A DNA stretch of 58,796 bases, taken from NCBI GenBank assembly GCA_949472775.1, contig CASWVG010000013.1, forward strand, positions 1-58,796, given 5' to 3'. Made by a program: the position numbers and the translations under genes. The stretch comes from an uncultured Lachnospiraceae bacterium. Its GTDB lineage: Bacteria > Bacillota > Clostridia > Lachnospirales > Lachnospiraceae. The notes under the pieces were generated by a model that was not told the DNA's origin, ran no database searches, and saw nothing but the letters and a program-made list of their open reading frames with translations. Of this stretch, positions 9,148 through 17,786 are shown one piece after another; the first letter of the stretch is position 1, and each line of letters opens with the position of its first letter.

Positions 9148-9231
9148 GATTTTACCTCCGCCTCCTTAATGAAGTTTCCTTTCTTCCTGTTATAGTATCC
9201 ACAAAATATCTTACAGCAAAAACCCTTTGGG

Positions 9232-12060
9232 CTAATAACTCAGATAGCTTATGTTCATATCCACATTGGTGCTGATACCGCTGACCTTTCCCTTGGAGGA
9301 ATACTGCCACAGGTCATAACGGCTCGCCGTGTAAGTCGGCGCACTTGCGTACTGCGCAAGCCAGAGCTTGTAACTGGTCAGACTTCCCGTATTGATCTTT
9401 TCGGTAAACCATGTCTTATTCGCGTAAACGCCTGCCGCGATACCGGAGTTCTGCACGGTCTGGCAGAAAGTTCTACAGACTGCGGTCCTTGTGTCACGGC
9501 TGATGCCGTCAGCTCTTCCACCGCTTGCCTCCACATCAAGAAACAGCGGATAATTCAGACCGTAACCTTTCACCAGATCAATCGCCATGGAAGCCTCCTC
9601 CACGGCCTCCACCTCGTTGACCGCCTGGCTGAAGAAGTAAGCGCCCACTTTAAGGCCGGCCGCCTTTGCCCCCTTGATATTGCTTCTGAACTTAGGGTCT
9701 TCTACCAGCACGCCTGTGGAATAACCACGATAACCGCAGCGTATGATCACATAGGAGACACCCGAGTTCTTCACCGCGTTCCAGTCAATATTACCGTTAT
9801 GCTTGGACACGTCGATGCCCATGGCGCCCGAGCTCTTCGCCAGTTTTCCGTCGCTGCCGAAGCTGTATTTCGCACCTTGTATAATCTGTTCGCCTGTCAC
9901 ATAGTTTCCGTCTTTTTTGTAAAAATAAACATGTCCGTCGATGGTCTGCCATCCGGTATACTTATATGCCGATGGCGACGTCCCTTTCACTTTCTTATAA
10001 AAGCTTTCCTTTTTTCCATAATCTTCATATGTGGCTTCAATATACTCCTTATTTGAATTCCGATAGTAAAGCTGATTGCCATCCTTGTCCTTCAGTTTCG
10101 TGTTTTTGTCAATCTCAACAGCCTCTTTCACTACCTTTATGCTGTAGGATTCTTTCAGATCCTCGGTGTCCTCGGGGTTTTTACAGACAGCACGGATCTT
10201 CACCTCGCCCTCGGCCACACCCGTGACCTCACCGTTCTCATTTACTTTCGCGATCTTCTCATCATCGCTGCTCCAGGTAACCTTACCTCCCTTGGGATCT
10301 GTCTCAGCCGACAGCGTTACCTTTTTGCCGACCGCGACCTCTTTCTCCCCGCTTATGGACAGCCTGGTATAAATTTCCTTATCTTTGTCTTTGTCTTTGT
10401 CCTTGTCCTTATCTTTATCCTTGTCTTTATCTTTATCGGTGTCTTTGTCTTTATCGGGGTCTTTGTCCTTATCCGGATCTTTGTCTTTATCGGGATCTTT
10501 GCTTTCATCCTCCTTGTCCTGATCGTCCTTCTGGTCCGACCCCTCATCTTTGGTTTCATTCACCGACACGGAACAGTTAAATTCCTGAATCATGCTGCCA
10601 ACGACCACCCGCGCTGTGACCGTGGTATTACCTGCCGCAACCGCCGTAACTGTGCCGCCATCCACTGTAGCGACGGACGTATCCGCAGCGCTCCAGCTCA
10701 CCGAATACTCCACCTGGCTGCTGACAGATATCTTCAGGGAATCGCTCTGCCCTTTTTCAAGGGTCAGACTGTCCTTATTGATAGATACCTGCACGTTGGC
10801 GTAGGGATCATCTTCCCCGTCTTCCACCATCTTGCGGAACGCGCCTCCTGTCTGCCACGGATCCGCAATATTCTCCATAGACACTTTTTCGTATTCCGGC
10901 GTTTCCTCACCGATCGGGGTTTTCGTGGACTCCACCCACTCTACCGTGTCCTGCAACGCAGATTCCACCACGGTATTCTGCTGTGTGGCTTCCTCTTTTG
11001 CCACGTTGATCTCCGCCTCCGTTTTCACTTCGTCCGCCACATCCACTTTCTGGTAGGCGATCTTATCCACCACCTTGACGCTGCTGCTCTTTGAGGGAAG
11101 AATATACTTATCCGCCGCTCCGTCAGACAACGCCAGCATTTTAACCTCATATGTACCGGCGGCAATATCCTTCTGGTAAATTACGCCGTCCTTATCTTCA
11201 TCCTTCAGTTGAAAACTCTTCGGCCCGGAAACCTCAACTTCAAAAGGCACGCCGCCGATCAGCTTACCCGTCTTCTTATTGACAAACTTGATCTTCATAT
11301 CTGAGAGAATCGAGGTCAGATGAAGTTCTATCAAAACCTCTCCCTTCTCGTCCTCCTCGTCCTTCTGCTCCCCCTCTTCCTCTTCCTGTTCTTCCCCGGA
11401 CTCCTCGTCCTCCACATCAATCATGCCTCCCAGCTTCGCAGCATCCGAGGCGGCCAGAAGACCACTCTCCCCGATCACGGAAATGCCCTCTATCTCCTCG
11501 CCCATATCGGCAAAAGCAGCCACCTGTTTTTCCACAGACTTTGCGTGAACATAGATACCGCCGGTAGCAATCGCGCCCACAAGCACCAGAACCCCCAGAA
11601 GAGCCACTGCCACATCCAGCGCGCTCATCTCACCGAAGAAATACATCAGGCGGGCAGCAAATCCGTCATCGTCATCATACTCGTAATCCTCATCCTCGTA
11701 GTCTTCGTCTTCGTAGTCCTCGTCCTCATAGTCCTCATCTTCGTAGTCTTCATCCTCGTAGTCGTCGTCTTCGTAATCCTCGTCCTCGTAGTCTTCATCC
11801 TCGTAGTCTTCATCCTCGTAGTCCTCGTCCTCATAGCGGACAGAACGGCTCTTCGCAACTACATTTGTTTTGTTTTTCGGGGGATGGGCACGCTGATAGG
11901 ACTCGATCATTTCGTCATCCAGGCTTAAAAATTCCAGCGTGTCTTCGGTCACGCTGTCATAATCCTCATCATCAAACCTGTCATCCTCAAGCAGCTCCTC
12001 AAACCTGACCGGTCTGCGGCGTGTTTCTATATTCTGTCTTTTATTTTTTTTGTTCTGCAT
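9232..12060 (-). CDS. Large membrane-anchored GH25 surface protein with Big_2 domains
   Basis: Reading through the 942 aa: an acidic cytoplasmic N-terminus with a pentapeptide array (about 76-132); one TM (about 147-170); a Glu-rich linker; a SpaA/prealbumin-like domain with the DEDKDGVIY loop; a Big_2 domain (VQVSINKDSLTLEKG on); a Lys-Asp spacer; a second Big_2 domain; a cell-wall-binding-type repeat (YTGWQTIDGHVYFYKKDG); and a GH25 domain (747-942). The GH25 core keeps GIDVSKHNG, FLDVEAS (D-x-E) and WQYSSKGKV. It probably acts on, or is displayed through, the peptidoglycan. It shares the TM, prealbumin-like and GH25 order with the 450-aa protein at the other end of the operon. A near-consensus promoter lies upstream. 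Confidence 0.93.
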   Translation of the reverse strand: MQNKKNKRQNIETRRRPVRFEELLEDDRFDDEDYDSVTEDTLEFLSLDDEMIESYQRAHPPKNKTNVVAKSRSVRYEDEDYEDEDYEDEDYEDEDYEDDDYEDEDYEDEDYEDEDYEDEDYEDEDYEYDDDDGFAARLMYFFGEMSALDVAVALLGVLVLVGAIATGGIYVHAKSVEKQVAAFADMGEEIEGISVIGESGLLAASDAAKLGGMIDVEDEESGEEQEEEEGEQKDEEDEKGEVLIELHLTSILSDMKIKFVNKKTGKLIGGVPFEVEVSGPKSFQLKDEDKDGVIYQKDIAAGTYEVKMLALSDGAADKYILPSKSSSVKVVDKIAYQKVDVADEVKTEAEINVAKEEATQQNTVVESALQDTVEWVESTKTPIGEETPEYEKVSMENIADPWQTGGAFRKMVEDGEDDPYANVQVSINKDSLTLEKGQSDSLKISVSSQVEYSVSWSAADTSVATVDGGTVTAVAAGNTTVTARVVVGSMIQEFNCSVSVNETKDEGSDQKDDQDKEDESKDPDKDKDPDKDKDPDKDKDTDKDKDKDKDKDKDKDKDKDKEIYTRLSISGEKEVAVGKKVTLSAETDPKGGKVTWSSDDEKIAKVNENGEVTGVAEGEVKIRAVCKNPEDTEDLKESYSIKVVKEAVEIDKNTKLKDKDGNQLYYRNSNKEYIEATYEDYGKKESFYKKVKGTSPSAYKYTGWQTIDGHVYFYKKDGNYVTGEQIIQGAKYSFGSDGKLAKSSGAMGIDVSKHNGNIDWNAVKNSGVSYVIIRCGYRGYSTGVLVEDPKFRSNIKGAKAAGLKVGAYFFSQAVNEVEAVEEASMAIDLVKGYGLNYPLFLDVEASGGRADGISRDTRTAVCRTFCQTVQNSGIAAGVYANKTWFTEKINTGSLTSYKLWLAQYASAPTYTASRYDLWQYSSKGKVSGISTNVDMNISYLSY
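10378..10500 (-). repeat. Lys-Asp dipeptide repeat in GH25 spacer
   Basis: A run of 6-bp units encodes alternating Lys-Asp with occasional Pro or Thr (KDKDP and KDKDT variants). It is a charged, extended spacer between the two Big_2 domains and is likely to vary in length between strains. Confidence 0.85.
11680..11835 (-). repeat. DYEDE pentapeptide tandem array
   Basis: About ten 15-bp units encode D-Y-E-D-E with one D-Y-E-D-D variant. They lie on the N-terminal, predicted cytoplasmic side of the single TM segment of the GH25 protein. Codons alternate (GAC/GAT, GAA/GAG), so the array is not a recent perfect duplication. Confidence 0.85.
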
Positions 12061-12136
12061 GATAACTCCTACCTCGATTTTGTATTGAGTAGTCGCTCCG
12101 GCTTATGTAAACCTCAAATCGCAACAATTCTTGGAA

Positions 12137-12165
12137 ATTATAGCACAAAAACAGCGTAATATCAA
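12137..12165 (-). promoter_or_regulatory. Sigma-A-type promoter for the GH25-rfbB-CotH operon
   Basis: On the minus strand TTGATA (12160-12165) is separated by 17 bp from a perfect TATAAT (12137-12142), with TGTGC just before the -10. Transcription would start near 12130, giving a leader of about 70 nt before GTAGGAG and the ATG at 12060. The 318-bp divergent gap (12061-12378) otherwise holds only the opposing promoter and AT-rich sequence. Confidence 0.75.
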
Positions 12166-12292
12166 GATTTTTGTCGCTTATAAAGGGTCGTCAAATTATG
12201 TAAATTGACAAATCCGGAAATATTTACGCCTTTTCCGCGATAATTGCGCGATATGTTACACCCTTTTTGTGGCATTTCTCGCTAATATGCGC

Positions 12293-12321
12293 TTGACTTT
12301 GACCGCTGCAACTGACACAAT
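12293..12321 (+). promoter_or_regulatory. Probable promoter for the zinc-ribbon gene
   Basis: TTGACT (12293-12298), 17 bp, then CACAAT (12316-12321). The predicted start is about 50 nt before the ATG at 12379, which is preceded by AAAAGGGG. Confidence 0.55.
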
Positions 12322-12378
12322 AAAAGGGCAACAGACAACCAGTTACCTTACAGAGATTATTGGAAAAGGGGAATTTTC

Positions 12379-12702
12379 ATGATGTACATGCATTACTGTA
12401 AGCGTTGCCAACGGGTTCATATGTTGAACGGACATAAGCAGTTTTGTCCCAGATGTCAGGGACTGATTACCGAGCTTAAACTCAGTTATCTGGACTATGC
12501 GTCTATGGACGAATCACAGAGAATCTCCTTCACGATCTGCTGTGCTGACGATGAGCAGCTTAGGAAACTGAGTACTACATATCGTATGTACAAGTACAGC
12601 AAATGGTACAAGGAGCTTCAGCGGCAGCTTGCGCAGCCAGTGATCCATTCTTATGCCGCACCGGAACCGAGCCTGTTAGAAGACGCCGTATCTATCGTAT
12701 GA
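12379..12702 (+). CDS. Small zinc-ribbon protein
   Basis: This 107-aa protein opens with two CxxC knuckles, YCKRCQ and FCPRCQ, separated by 14 residues; this is a typical four-Cys zinc ribbon (about 7-27). The remainder is soluble, with Tyr- and Lys-rich helices and no recognised domain. It is monocistronic, with its own promoter and a good terminator, and is transcribed away from the GH25 operon. A nucleic-acid or protein-binding role is plausible from the ribbon alone; no function is assigned. ATG at 12379 or 12382 could serve as the start. Confidence 0.82.
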   Translation: MMYMHYCKRCQRVHMLNGHKQFCPRCQGLITELKLSYLDYASMDESQRISFTICCADDEQLRKLSTTYRMYKYSKWYKELQRQLAQPVIHSYAAPEPSLLEDAVSIV

Positions 12703-12719
12703 TGCGAAAAACAAAGAAA

Positions 12720-12765
12720 AGGAGCGCCGCCTGAAATCTTCGGATGACGGACAGCGCTCTTTTTC
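12720..12765 (+). terminator. Rho-independent terminator
   Basis: GAGCGC (12722-12727) pairs with GCGCTC (12754-12759), followed by TTTTTT from 12758 on. It lies 18 nt after the stop of the zinc-ribbon gene. Confidence 0.75.
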
Positions 12766-12904
12766 TGCCCCTTCGCCTGGAGAGTTATTAAGATTTTATA
12801 AGAACTCTTTTTTTTGTAGATTTTTAAATAAAATCATAGTAGAATAAATGAATATAATAAATATTTGCACTGTGTAAAAACGCATAAGACTTTCAGGAAA
12901 GGGT

Positions 12905-13948
12905 ATGAATAACACCATGGGAGAAAATCAGGATAAAAATACATTGCAGAAAGAAAATATGACAAAGATGTCAGAACGGGATTCCCACAAAAAAAGAGAA
13001 AGTTTCCATTTTAATATCCATCTCATTCTGCTGACCGCTATTGTGCTTGTCATTGGCTTTTCCGCTTTCCGGCTCTACCAATGGAACAAGGGTACGCCCT
13101 CCGACTATGACCCGAACTACCAGACGACAGATTTTGACATTGAGGTTATGGACAATCTGATCCCTCTCGCCCCCGATAAGCGCGAGGGCTATGTGGACGA
13201 CGGCATCACCACCATCCTCTGTCTTGGCGACGACCCTTTCTCCCTGGAGCGCGGTGAAAACGGTCTTGCAGAACAGATTGCCAAAAAAACAGGGGCTACG
13301 GTCCACAACGGCTCCTTCACGGGAACCACCATGGCGGCGCAGTTTGCATCCTACAATGACGGTTACATCCTGGACGCTTTCTCCTTCTCCTATGTGGCAA
13401 AAAGTCTGGCGAGCGGGGATTTCGACTTAATGAAAACGGCTTCTACCTACAGCTACGATGAGAATTTTGCAAAGACAACGCAGATGCTCTCCGAACTTGA
13501 CATGAATACCGTGGATATGATCTGCATCATGTACGACGGCAGCGACTATGTCAACAAACGCCCCTGTGACGATCCCAACGCGCCCTACGACGCGGTTACG
13601 TATACAGGTGCACTGCGCTCGGGAGTGAAGGCCATTCAGGAAGCCTATCCACATATCCGCATCGTGGTGATGTCCCACACCTTCTGCCACAGCATCGGTG
13701 AGGACGGCAATTTCCAGAACGGCGACCGGGCTGACTTAGGGCACGGCACGCTGAGCCATTATCTGCAGAAAGAGCGGGACGCCACTATGGACGTCGGCGT
13801 TTCCTTTATCGACAACTTCTATGGCTCCATAAACGAAGACAATTATCTGGATTATATGACAGATTATATCCACTTCAACGATGCAGGGCGGGAAGTGCTG
13901 GCGCAGAGGTTTGCGGACTGCCTGTTCCCGGACCGCGAAACACCATGA
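12905..13948 (+). CDS. SGNH-family protein lacking the catalytic serine
   Basis: The 347-aa protein has a charged N-terminal tail, a TM anchor (about 38-57) and an extracellular SGNH-like domain. It aligns by eye with the hydrolase at 33629-34759: block I is CLGDDPF where that one has ILGDSIM, so Ser is Asp; block III is MYDGSDYV where that one has EYGVNDF, so Asn is lost. The final D-x-x-H (DYIHFNDAGRE) is kept, as are the TYTGALRSGV and SHTFC regions. It is probably a pseudo-esterase, perhaps a glycan-binding or partner protein. AGGA is 6 nt upstream of the ATG. It converges with the SGNH-like/MBOAT pair downstream. Confidence 0.88.
   Translation: MNNTMGENQDKNTLQKENMTKMSERDSHKKRESFHFNIHLILLTAIVLVIGFSAFRLYQWNKGTPSDYDPNYQTTDFDIEVMDNLIPLAPDKREGYVDDGITTILCLGDDPFSLERGENGLAEQIAKKTGATVHNGSFTGTTMAAQFASYNDGYILDAFSFSYVAKSLASGDFDLMKTASTYSYDENFAKTTQMLSELDMNTVDMICIMYDGSDYVNKRPCDDPNAPYDAVTYTGALRSGVKAIQEAYPHIRIVVMSHTFCHSIGEDGNFQNGDRADLGHGTLSHYLQKERDATMDVGVSFIDNFYGSINEDNYLDYMTDYIHFNDAGREVLAQRFADCLFPDRETP
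12960..12973 (+). repeat. TGACA-N4-TGTCA palindrome (spacer AAGA)
   Basis: Exact copy in the hydrophilic N-terminal tail of the SGNH-family protein, read as M-T-K-M-S. Confidence 0.75.
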
Positions 13949-14002
13949 CCGCTGTGCAAAATCTCAGAATCAACGGACGAGCAGGCTCATCCTGGGAATG
14001 TA

Positions 14003-15058
14003 CTAATATTCCACTGAGAACAGCGTCTCGAAATCAAACCTCTTTATCATATCCCGTGTCTCTTCCAGCGCCCGTTCCATATCGCGGGCGCTCTTTATTT
14101 CGCATGTGCCATCCGCAAAGCACTCTGTCATAAAACGGTTGAACCTCGCGTGATAATGGGTGTAATCCGCATAATTGTTCAGATCCGTCACGATTTCCTC
14201 CCGGTTCGGGAAATAAAACACGCGCACGTTGTCATAGGTGAGAAGCGTATTGGCAATATACGCATACTCCCGCATGGTAGCCTCCATATGGTTCTCCTGC
14301 ATCACATCATTCCAGTAGAGGATGCTGTAGGGCGGGAAAAAGATATAAAAGGTAGTTTCCGGGTTCCTCTCAATATAGGGGCAGAGATTGACCTGCAGGT
14401 TTTTGTCCGTGCTTTCCACAAATGCGTCGGACGGCGTCTCCTCCGCCACCCTGTCTGGCGGCACATAATTGTGCATCACCCACTGGATATTGTAGTATTC
14501 GTCCGTCCACCAGCTCTGGTACACGGTGGCGAGGTCCGTCTTATCCGGGTCGGCAAGCGGGCGCAGCACATAGTTTAACAGCACGTCCTTGTTCAGCACA
14601 TACTGGACGTCGTTGAGACGGTTATCGTCGTAGAGATACGCCGGGATCGGGTATTTCGTCTCGTCCACGCCCCCCGTGTAAGTCGTCACGTCAACCCCCA
14701 GAAAGACCGACTTCACCTCATGTCCGCTGTCGAATATAATGTCCATGATGTTTGCCTGGTCTTTCGGGTAAGCGCCGCTGTAGCTTAACTTGATCGTGCG
14801 AAGGTCCATCAGCTCCTCAAACCAGTTGGTATTGAAATTTACCGTCATGGAGGAGCCCAGAATCACGCTGTCGTAATCCATGTGTTTCGCCATGCCGGGG
14901 TTCTGGGTGAGCTGATTGTCCACCAGATAGGGAAAATTTTCAAGCGGCGCGTGATACTGGAAAAAGGGGTCCACCCAGATTACCAGAGCCGCCGCCAGTG
15001 TAAGCAGTATTAAGGTAAAGGACACTATGGAGACAATCCATTTTTTAAACCGCTTCAT
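14003..15058 (-). CDS. SGNH-like MBOAT partner protein
   Basis: The 351-aa protein has an N-terminal TM anchor (about 8-28) followed by WVDPFFQYH and an extracytoplasmic domain. A GSS motif (VILGSSMTVNF, about 66-76) stands in place of GDS, as in DltD/AlgJ-like acyltransferase partners, and a late acidic-His pair (ADYTHYHARFN) completes the probable triad. It follows the MBOAT gene by 79 nt on the same strand. By analogy with DltB/DltD or AlgI/AlgJ, the MBOAT would pass an acyl group across the membrane and this protein would place it on a surface glycan. Acyl donor and acceptor are not shown by the sequence. GGAGG lies upstream. Confidence 0.85.
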   Translation of the reverse strand: MKRFKKWIVSIVSFTLILLTLAAALVIWVDPFFQYHAPLENFPYLVDNQLTQNPGMAKHMDYDSVILGSSMTVNFNTNWFEELMDLRTIKLSYSGAYPKDQANIMDIIFDSGHEVKSVFLGVDVTTYTGGVDETKYPIPAYLYDDNRLNDVQYVLNKDVLLNYVLRPLADPDKTDLATVYQSWWTDEYYNIQWVMHNYVPPDRVAEETPSDAFVESTDKNLQVNLCPYIERNPETTFYIFFPPYSILYWNDVMQENHMEATMREYAYIANTLLTYDNVRVFYFPNREEIVTDLNNYADYTHYHARFNRFMTECFADGTCEIKSARDMERALEETRDMIKRFDFETLFSVEY

Positions 15059-15137
15059 CCCGCTCCTCCATTTCCGTCTTTAAACGTTGCCATATATCTC
15101 TGAAATTCCGCTCTTCTTTCGCCATATCACACCATCC

Positions 15138-16793
15138 TTAAAAATTGAAATACAAAAACGTGCTGACACCGGAAAAGCTTAAGATACACCACACCGCCAG
15201 CACCGTGAGCACCGCCGCCGACAACGGTCCGTATCTGAGCCGTGCCACCCGCTCCTGCGCATTCCGCCCTGCCATGGCTAAATACAATCCTGCCGCCAGA
15301 ATCACAAACATCAGAATATAGCGGCTAAAGGACAGGTTGTCCAGATGCAGTACTTTGATCACATACCAGAATTCATCCGGCTGCAGGCACTCCGCCAGAT
15401 CCGCAGAAATCCGTTTCACCTCTCCCGTGCAGGCCGTCCGCAGAAGCGCATTCGCCTGTCCGATGTTTTCCGCCCGGAAATAGACCCAGGCAACGCTGAC
15501 ATAGAAGAAGGTCGCTAGTTGTGACACTACCGTCATAATTTTGCCGCCGGCTCTGTGACAGAGCCCCGCTTCCGCACCCTCTGTCCCTTTCTCTTTCTGC
15601 GCTGTCATGCCATTCTTTATCGCACGTTCTCCACTTCGGCGCATATTTATGACACTCCTGTCATGCCCGGACCGCACACGCCCCTGCCAGAACCTGGTAA
15701 TCACATACAGCACCCCGTGCAGCATCCCCCATACAATGAAGTGAAAGCCCGCTCCATGCCAGAGACCGCTCAGAAAGAAGACAATCAGAAAATTCAGGTA
15801 CATCCGTCCCCGCCCCCTGCGGTTGCCGCCAAGCGGGATGTAGACATATTTTGTGAAAAACCGATTCAGCGTGATATGCCACCGTTTCCAGAAATCCACG
15901 ATGTTGACCGCCTTGTAGGGCGAATTGAAATTGACGGGTATCTCTATGCCAAACATCCTGCCGATTCCCACCGCCATATCGCAGTAACCGCTGAAATCAA
16001 AGTAGAGCTGCAGGGCGTAGAACAGAATCACCAGACACGCGTCCGCCCGGCCAAGAACTGCCAGATTCTCGTATCCATAATCCACTCCCGCGCCAAGCGT
16101 GTCCGCCAGAAGCACCTTCTTGGCAAGCCCCAGCACAAAGAGCGCAAGCCCTCCCGCCGCCTTCTCCCAATCCGTGTTTTTTCTGCCAAACGCCCAAAAC
16201 TGCGGCAGCATCTCGCCATGATTCACAATAGGACCCGCAATGAGCTGGGGAAAGAACGATACGAACAGCGCGTACTCAGACAGCGAACAGTCCGCCACCT
16301 CACCCCGGTAGGTGTCCACAATAAAGGAAATCTGCTGGAAAGTAAAAAAACTGATCCCCAGAGGAAGAAGAATGCCCCGCAATACAAAATCGGTTCCAAA
16401 GACGACATTCATGGTGTCAAGAAAGAAATCAAAATATTTAAAGTAGAACAGCACGCTCAGGTTCAGTGCCACTGCCAGAATCACAACCACCCTTCGTGAC
16501 ATCCCGCATGCCGCTGTTTCCTTCCCCGCTTCCTGCCCGGATGCCTTTTTCTGTCCCCCGCGCCAGGCCCCGAAGTTTCCTCCGGACAGCACTCTGTGGA
16601 ACAGGTAGTTTCCCGCAATGCTGCAAATCATAATGAGCAGATAAGACAAATTGAAATAACCGTAAAACCAGAGGGACATCGCCGTCAGAAACACTCTTGC
16701 CGCCTCAGATTTCCGGCTTTTCAGAAGACTGTAATATCCAATCAGGCATATGGGAAAAAATACAAACACAAAAATATATGAATTAAATAGCAT
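15138..16793 (-). CDS. MBOAT family O-acyltransferase (with loop insertions)
   Basis: The 551-aa polytopic protein carries the MBOAT core: KRWHITLNRFFTKYVYIPLGGNRRG, then FLSGLWHGAGFHFIVWG, which holds the conserved catalytic-type His. Family members of this type are about 470-490 aa. The extra length comes from two hydrophilic loops, one near residues 75-105 and one near 375-425, the latter containing a TGACA palindrome. It is the first gene of the pair with the SGNH-like partner at 14003. The likely role is transfer of an acyl group to an exported polysaccharide. It is one of three MBOATs in the window and closest in organisation to that at 41566. Confidence 0.93.
   Translation of the reverse strand: MLFNSYIFVFVFFPICLIGYYSLLKSRKSEAARVFLTAMSLWFYGYFNLSYLLIMICSIAGNYLFHRVLSGGNFGAWRGGQKKASGQEAGKETAACGMSRRVVVILAVALNLSVLFYFKYFDFFLDTMNVVFGTDFVLRGILLPLGISFFTFQQISFIVDTYRGEVADCSLSEYALFVSFFPQLIAGPIVNHGEMLPQFWAFGRKNTDWEKAAGGLALFVLGLAKKVLLADTLGAGVDYGYENLAVLGRADACLVILFYALQLYFDFSGYCDMAVGIGRMFGIEIPVNFNSPYKAVNIVDFWKRWHITLNRFFTKYVYIPLGGNRRGRGRMYLNFLIVFFLSGLWHGAGFHFIVWGMLHGVLYVITRFWQGRVRSGHDRSVINMRRSGERAIKNGMTAQKEKGTEGAEAGLCHRAGGKIMTVVSQLATFFYVSVAWVYFRAENIGQANALLRTACTGEVKRISADLAECLQPDEFWYVIKVLHLDNLSFSRYILMFVILAAGLYLAMAGRNAQERVARLRYGPLSAAVLTVLAVWCILSFSGVSTFLYFNF
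15650..15663. repeat. TGACA-N4-TGTCA palindrome (spacer CTCC)
   Basis: Exact copy inside the expanded hydrophilic loop of the MBOAT gene. A one-mismatch copy (TGACA-CTAC-CGTCA) lies 128 bp away at 15522-15535. Confidence 0.75.
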
Positions 16794-16835
16794 CTGTTAT
16801 TCTCCTGTCGCACAGACCTGTCACGCCCGGGCTTT

Positions 16836-17606
16836 TTACGAATCCTGCAATGTCATATCTCTATAAATCACAAACTCCCCCACCTGGCCATAAACCGAAT
16901 AGCCGTAATCCGTCAGCGGCTCTTGTATTTCACGATCCTCCTTCAGGATGACATAGGCGCAGGGATACGCTCTTGCCAGCTCCACGAATGTGGGCGTGTC
17001 GATCACTTCCGCCTTCTCCATCGCCTCATACATGGCATTGTAATAATCCCAGCGGGCGATCAGCATTTCCCGTCCGTAAGGCAGCTCGATATCCGTGCTG
17101 TACTGCCTCACATAATAGATCAGATCCGCGGGCACAAGCACCGTGATCCGCCCCTCCTCCGGCTCTATCAAATCCACGATATCAACCGCCTCCTGCGGCA
17201 GATGGTACGCGTTCTGTGCCCGGGAAATATGCTCGCTGTCATAAACATAGTCGCCACATGCAACGACCGCCAGGCAGGCAACCGCCAGCCCGATCCGCCT
17301 GTGCTTTCCCATCAGCCGGATCAGTCCGTAGGCACTGACAATGCTCATCTGCAAAAGCCACAAGAGCCGGTAGTATGTCTCGGAATCCTCCATCAGCCGC
17401 ACGAACACCTTGCGGAACAGGGGGCAGAAAAACAGGCACAGAATGAGCGTGGGCGCATACACAAACAGCACGCGTCTGCGCCTGTCCTTCTCCGTAAGCC
17501 ACAGATAGAGAAGCGCAACGAGATAAATTCCCGCCAGAAAGTGATTTTCGTGATATCCCATGTAATTTTTAAATATAACAACGCTCTCTAAAAAAATACC
17601 CCACAT
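16836..17606 (-). CDS. Membrane protein of unknown function
   Basis: The product is about 256 aa when started at the ATG of MWGIFLES (17606), which has AAAGGG 6 nt upstream; a longer reading to 17645 has no ribosome site. About five TM segments occupy the first half (including HFLAGIYLVALLYLW and LILCLFFCPLF), and the second half is a soluble domain ending in a strand-rich GEFVIYRDM. No family is recognised. It reads in the same frame as the DUF6077-like gene 180 nt upstream, but five in-frame stops separate them, so they are two genes. The MBOAT gene follows 42 nt downstream, which suggests cotranscription. Confidence 0.78.
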   Translation of the reverse strand: MWGIFLESVVIFKNYMGYHENHFLAGIYLVALLYLWLTEKDRRRRVLFVYAPTLILCLFFCPLFRKVFVRLMEDSETYYRLLWLLQMSIVSAYGLIRLMGKHRRIGLAVACLAVVACGDYVYDSEHISRAQNAYHLPQEAVDIVDLIEPEEGRITVLVPADLIYYVRQYSTDIELPYGREMLIARWDYYNAMYEAMEKAEVIDTPTFVELARAYPCAYVILKEDREIQEPLTDYGYSVYGQVGEFVIYRDMTLQDS

Positions 17607-17786
17607 ATGCCGCCCTTTCGTCTCTTCGACATTCAGCACACCCATTCAAAAAGCCGCGTCTTCGATGCGTTACCGCTGTTTCACAGCTAACTTTTCTCAT
17701 AAAAAGGCGTTCCCTCAGAGATTCTCCCGTCCGTCAAATTCACGCAGGCATGATTTGGCCCGACAAATGAACCCCCGGCTGAACTG

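Noticed and set aside
11320-11928. Plus-strand frame encoding a Val/Leu/Ile-rich protein
   Set aside because: It is the antisense reading of the acidic linker and DYEDE repeats; the hydrophobicity is a by-product of GAN/GAR codons on the other strand.
192-12060. GH25 proteins as phage endolysins
   Set aside because: Both have N-terminal membrane anchors and surface-protein domains and sit among dTDP-sugar genes, with no holin or phage structural gene nearby.
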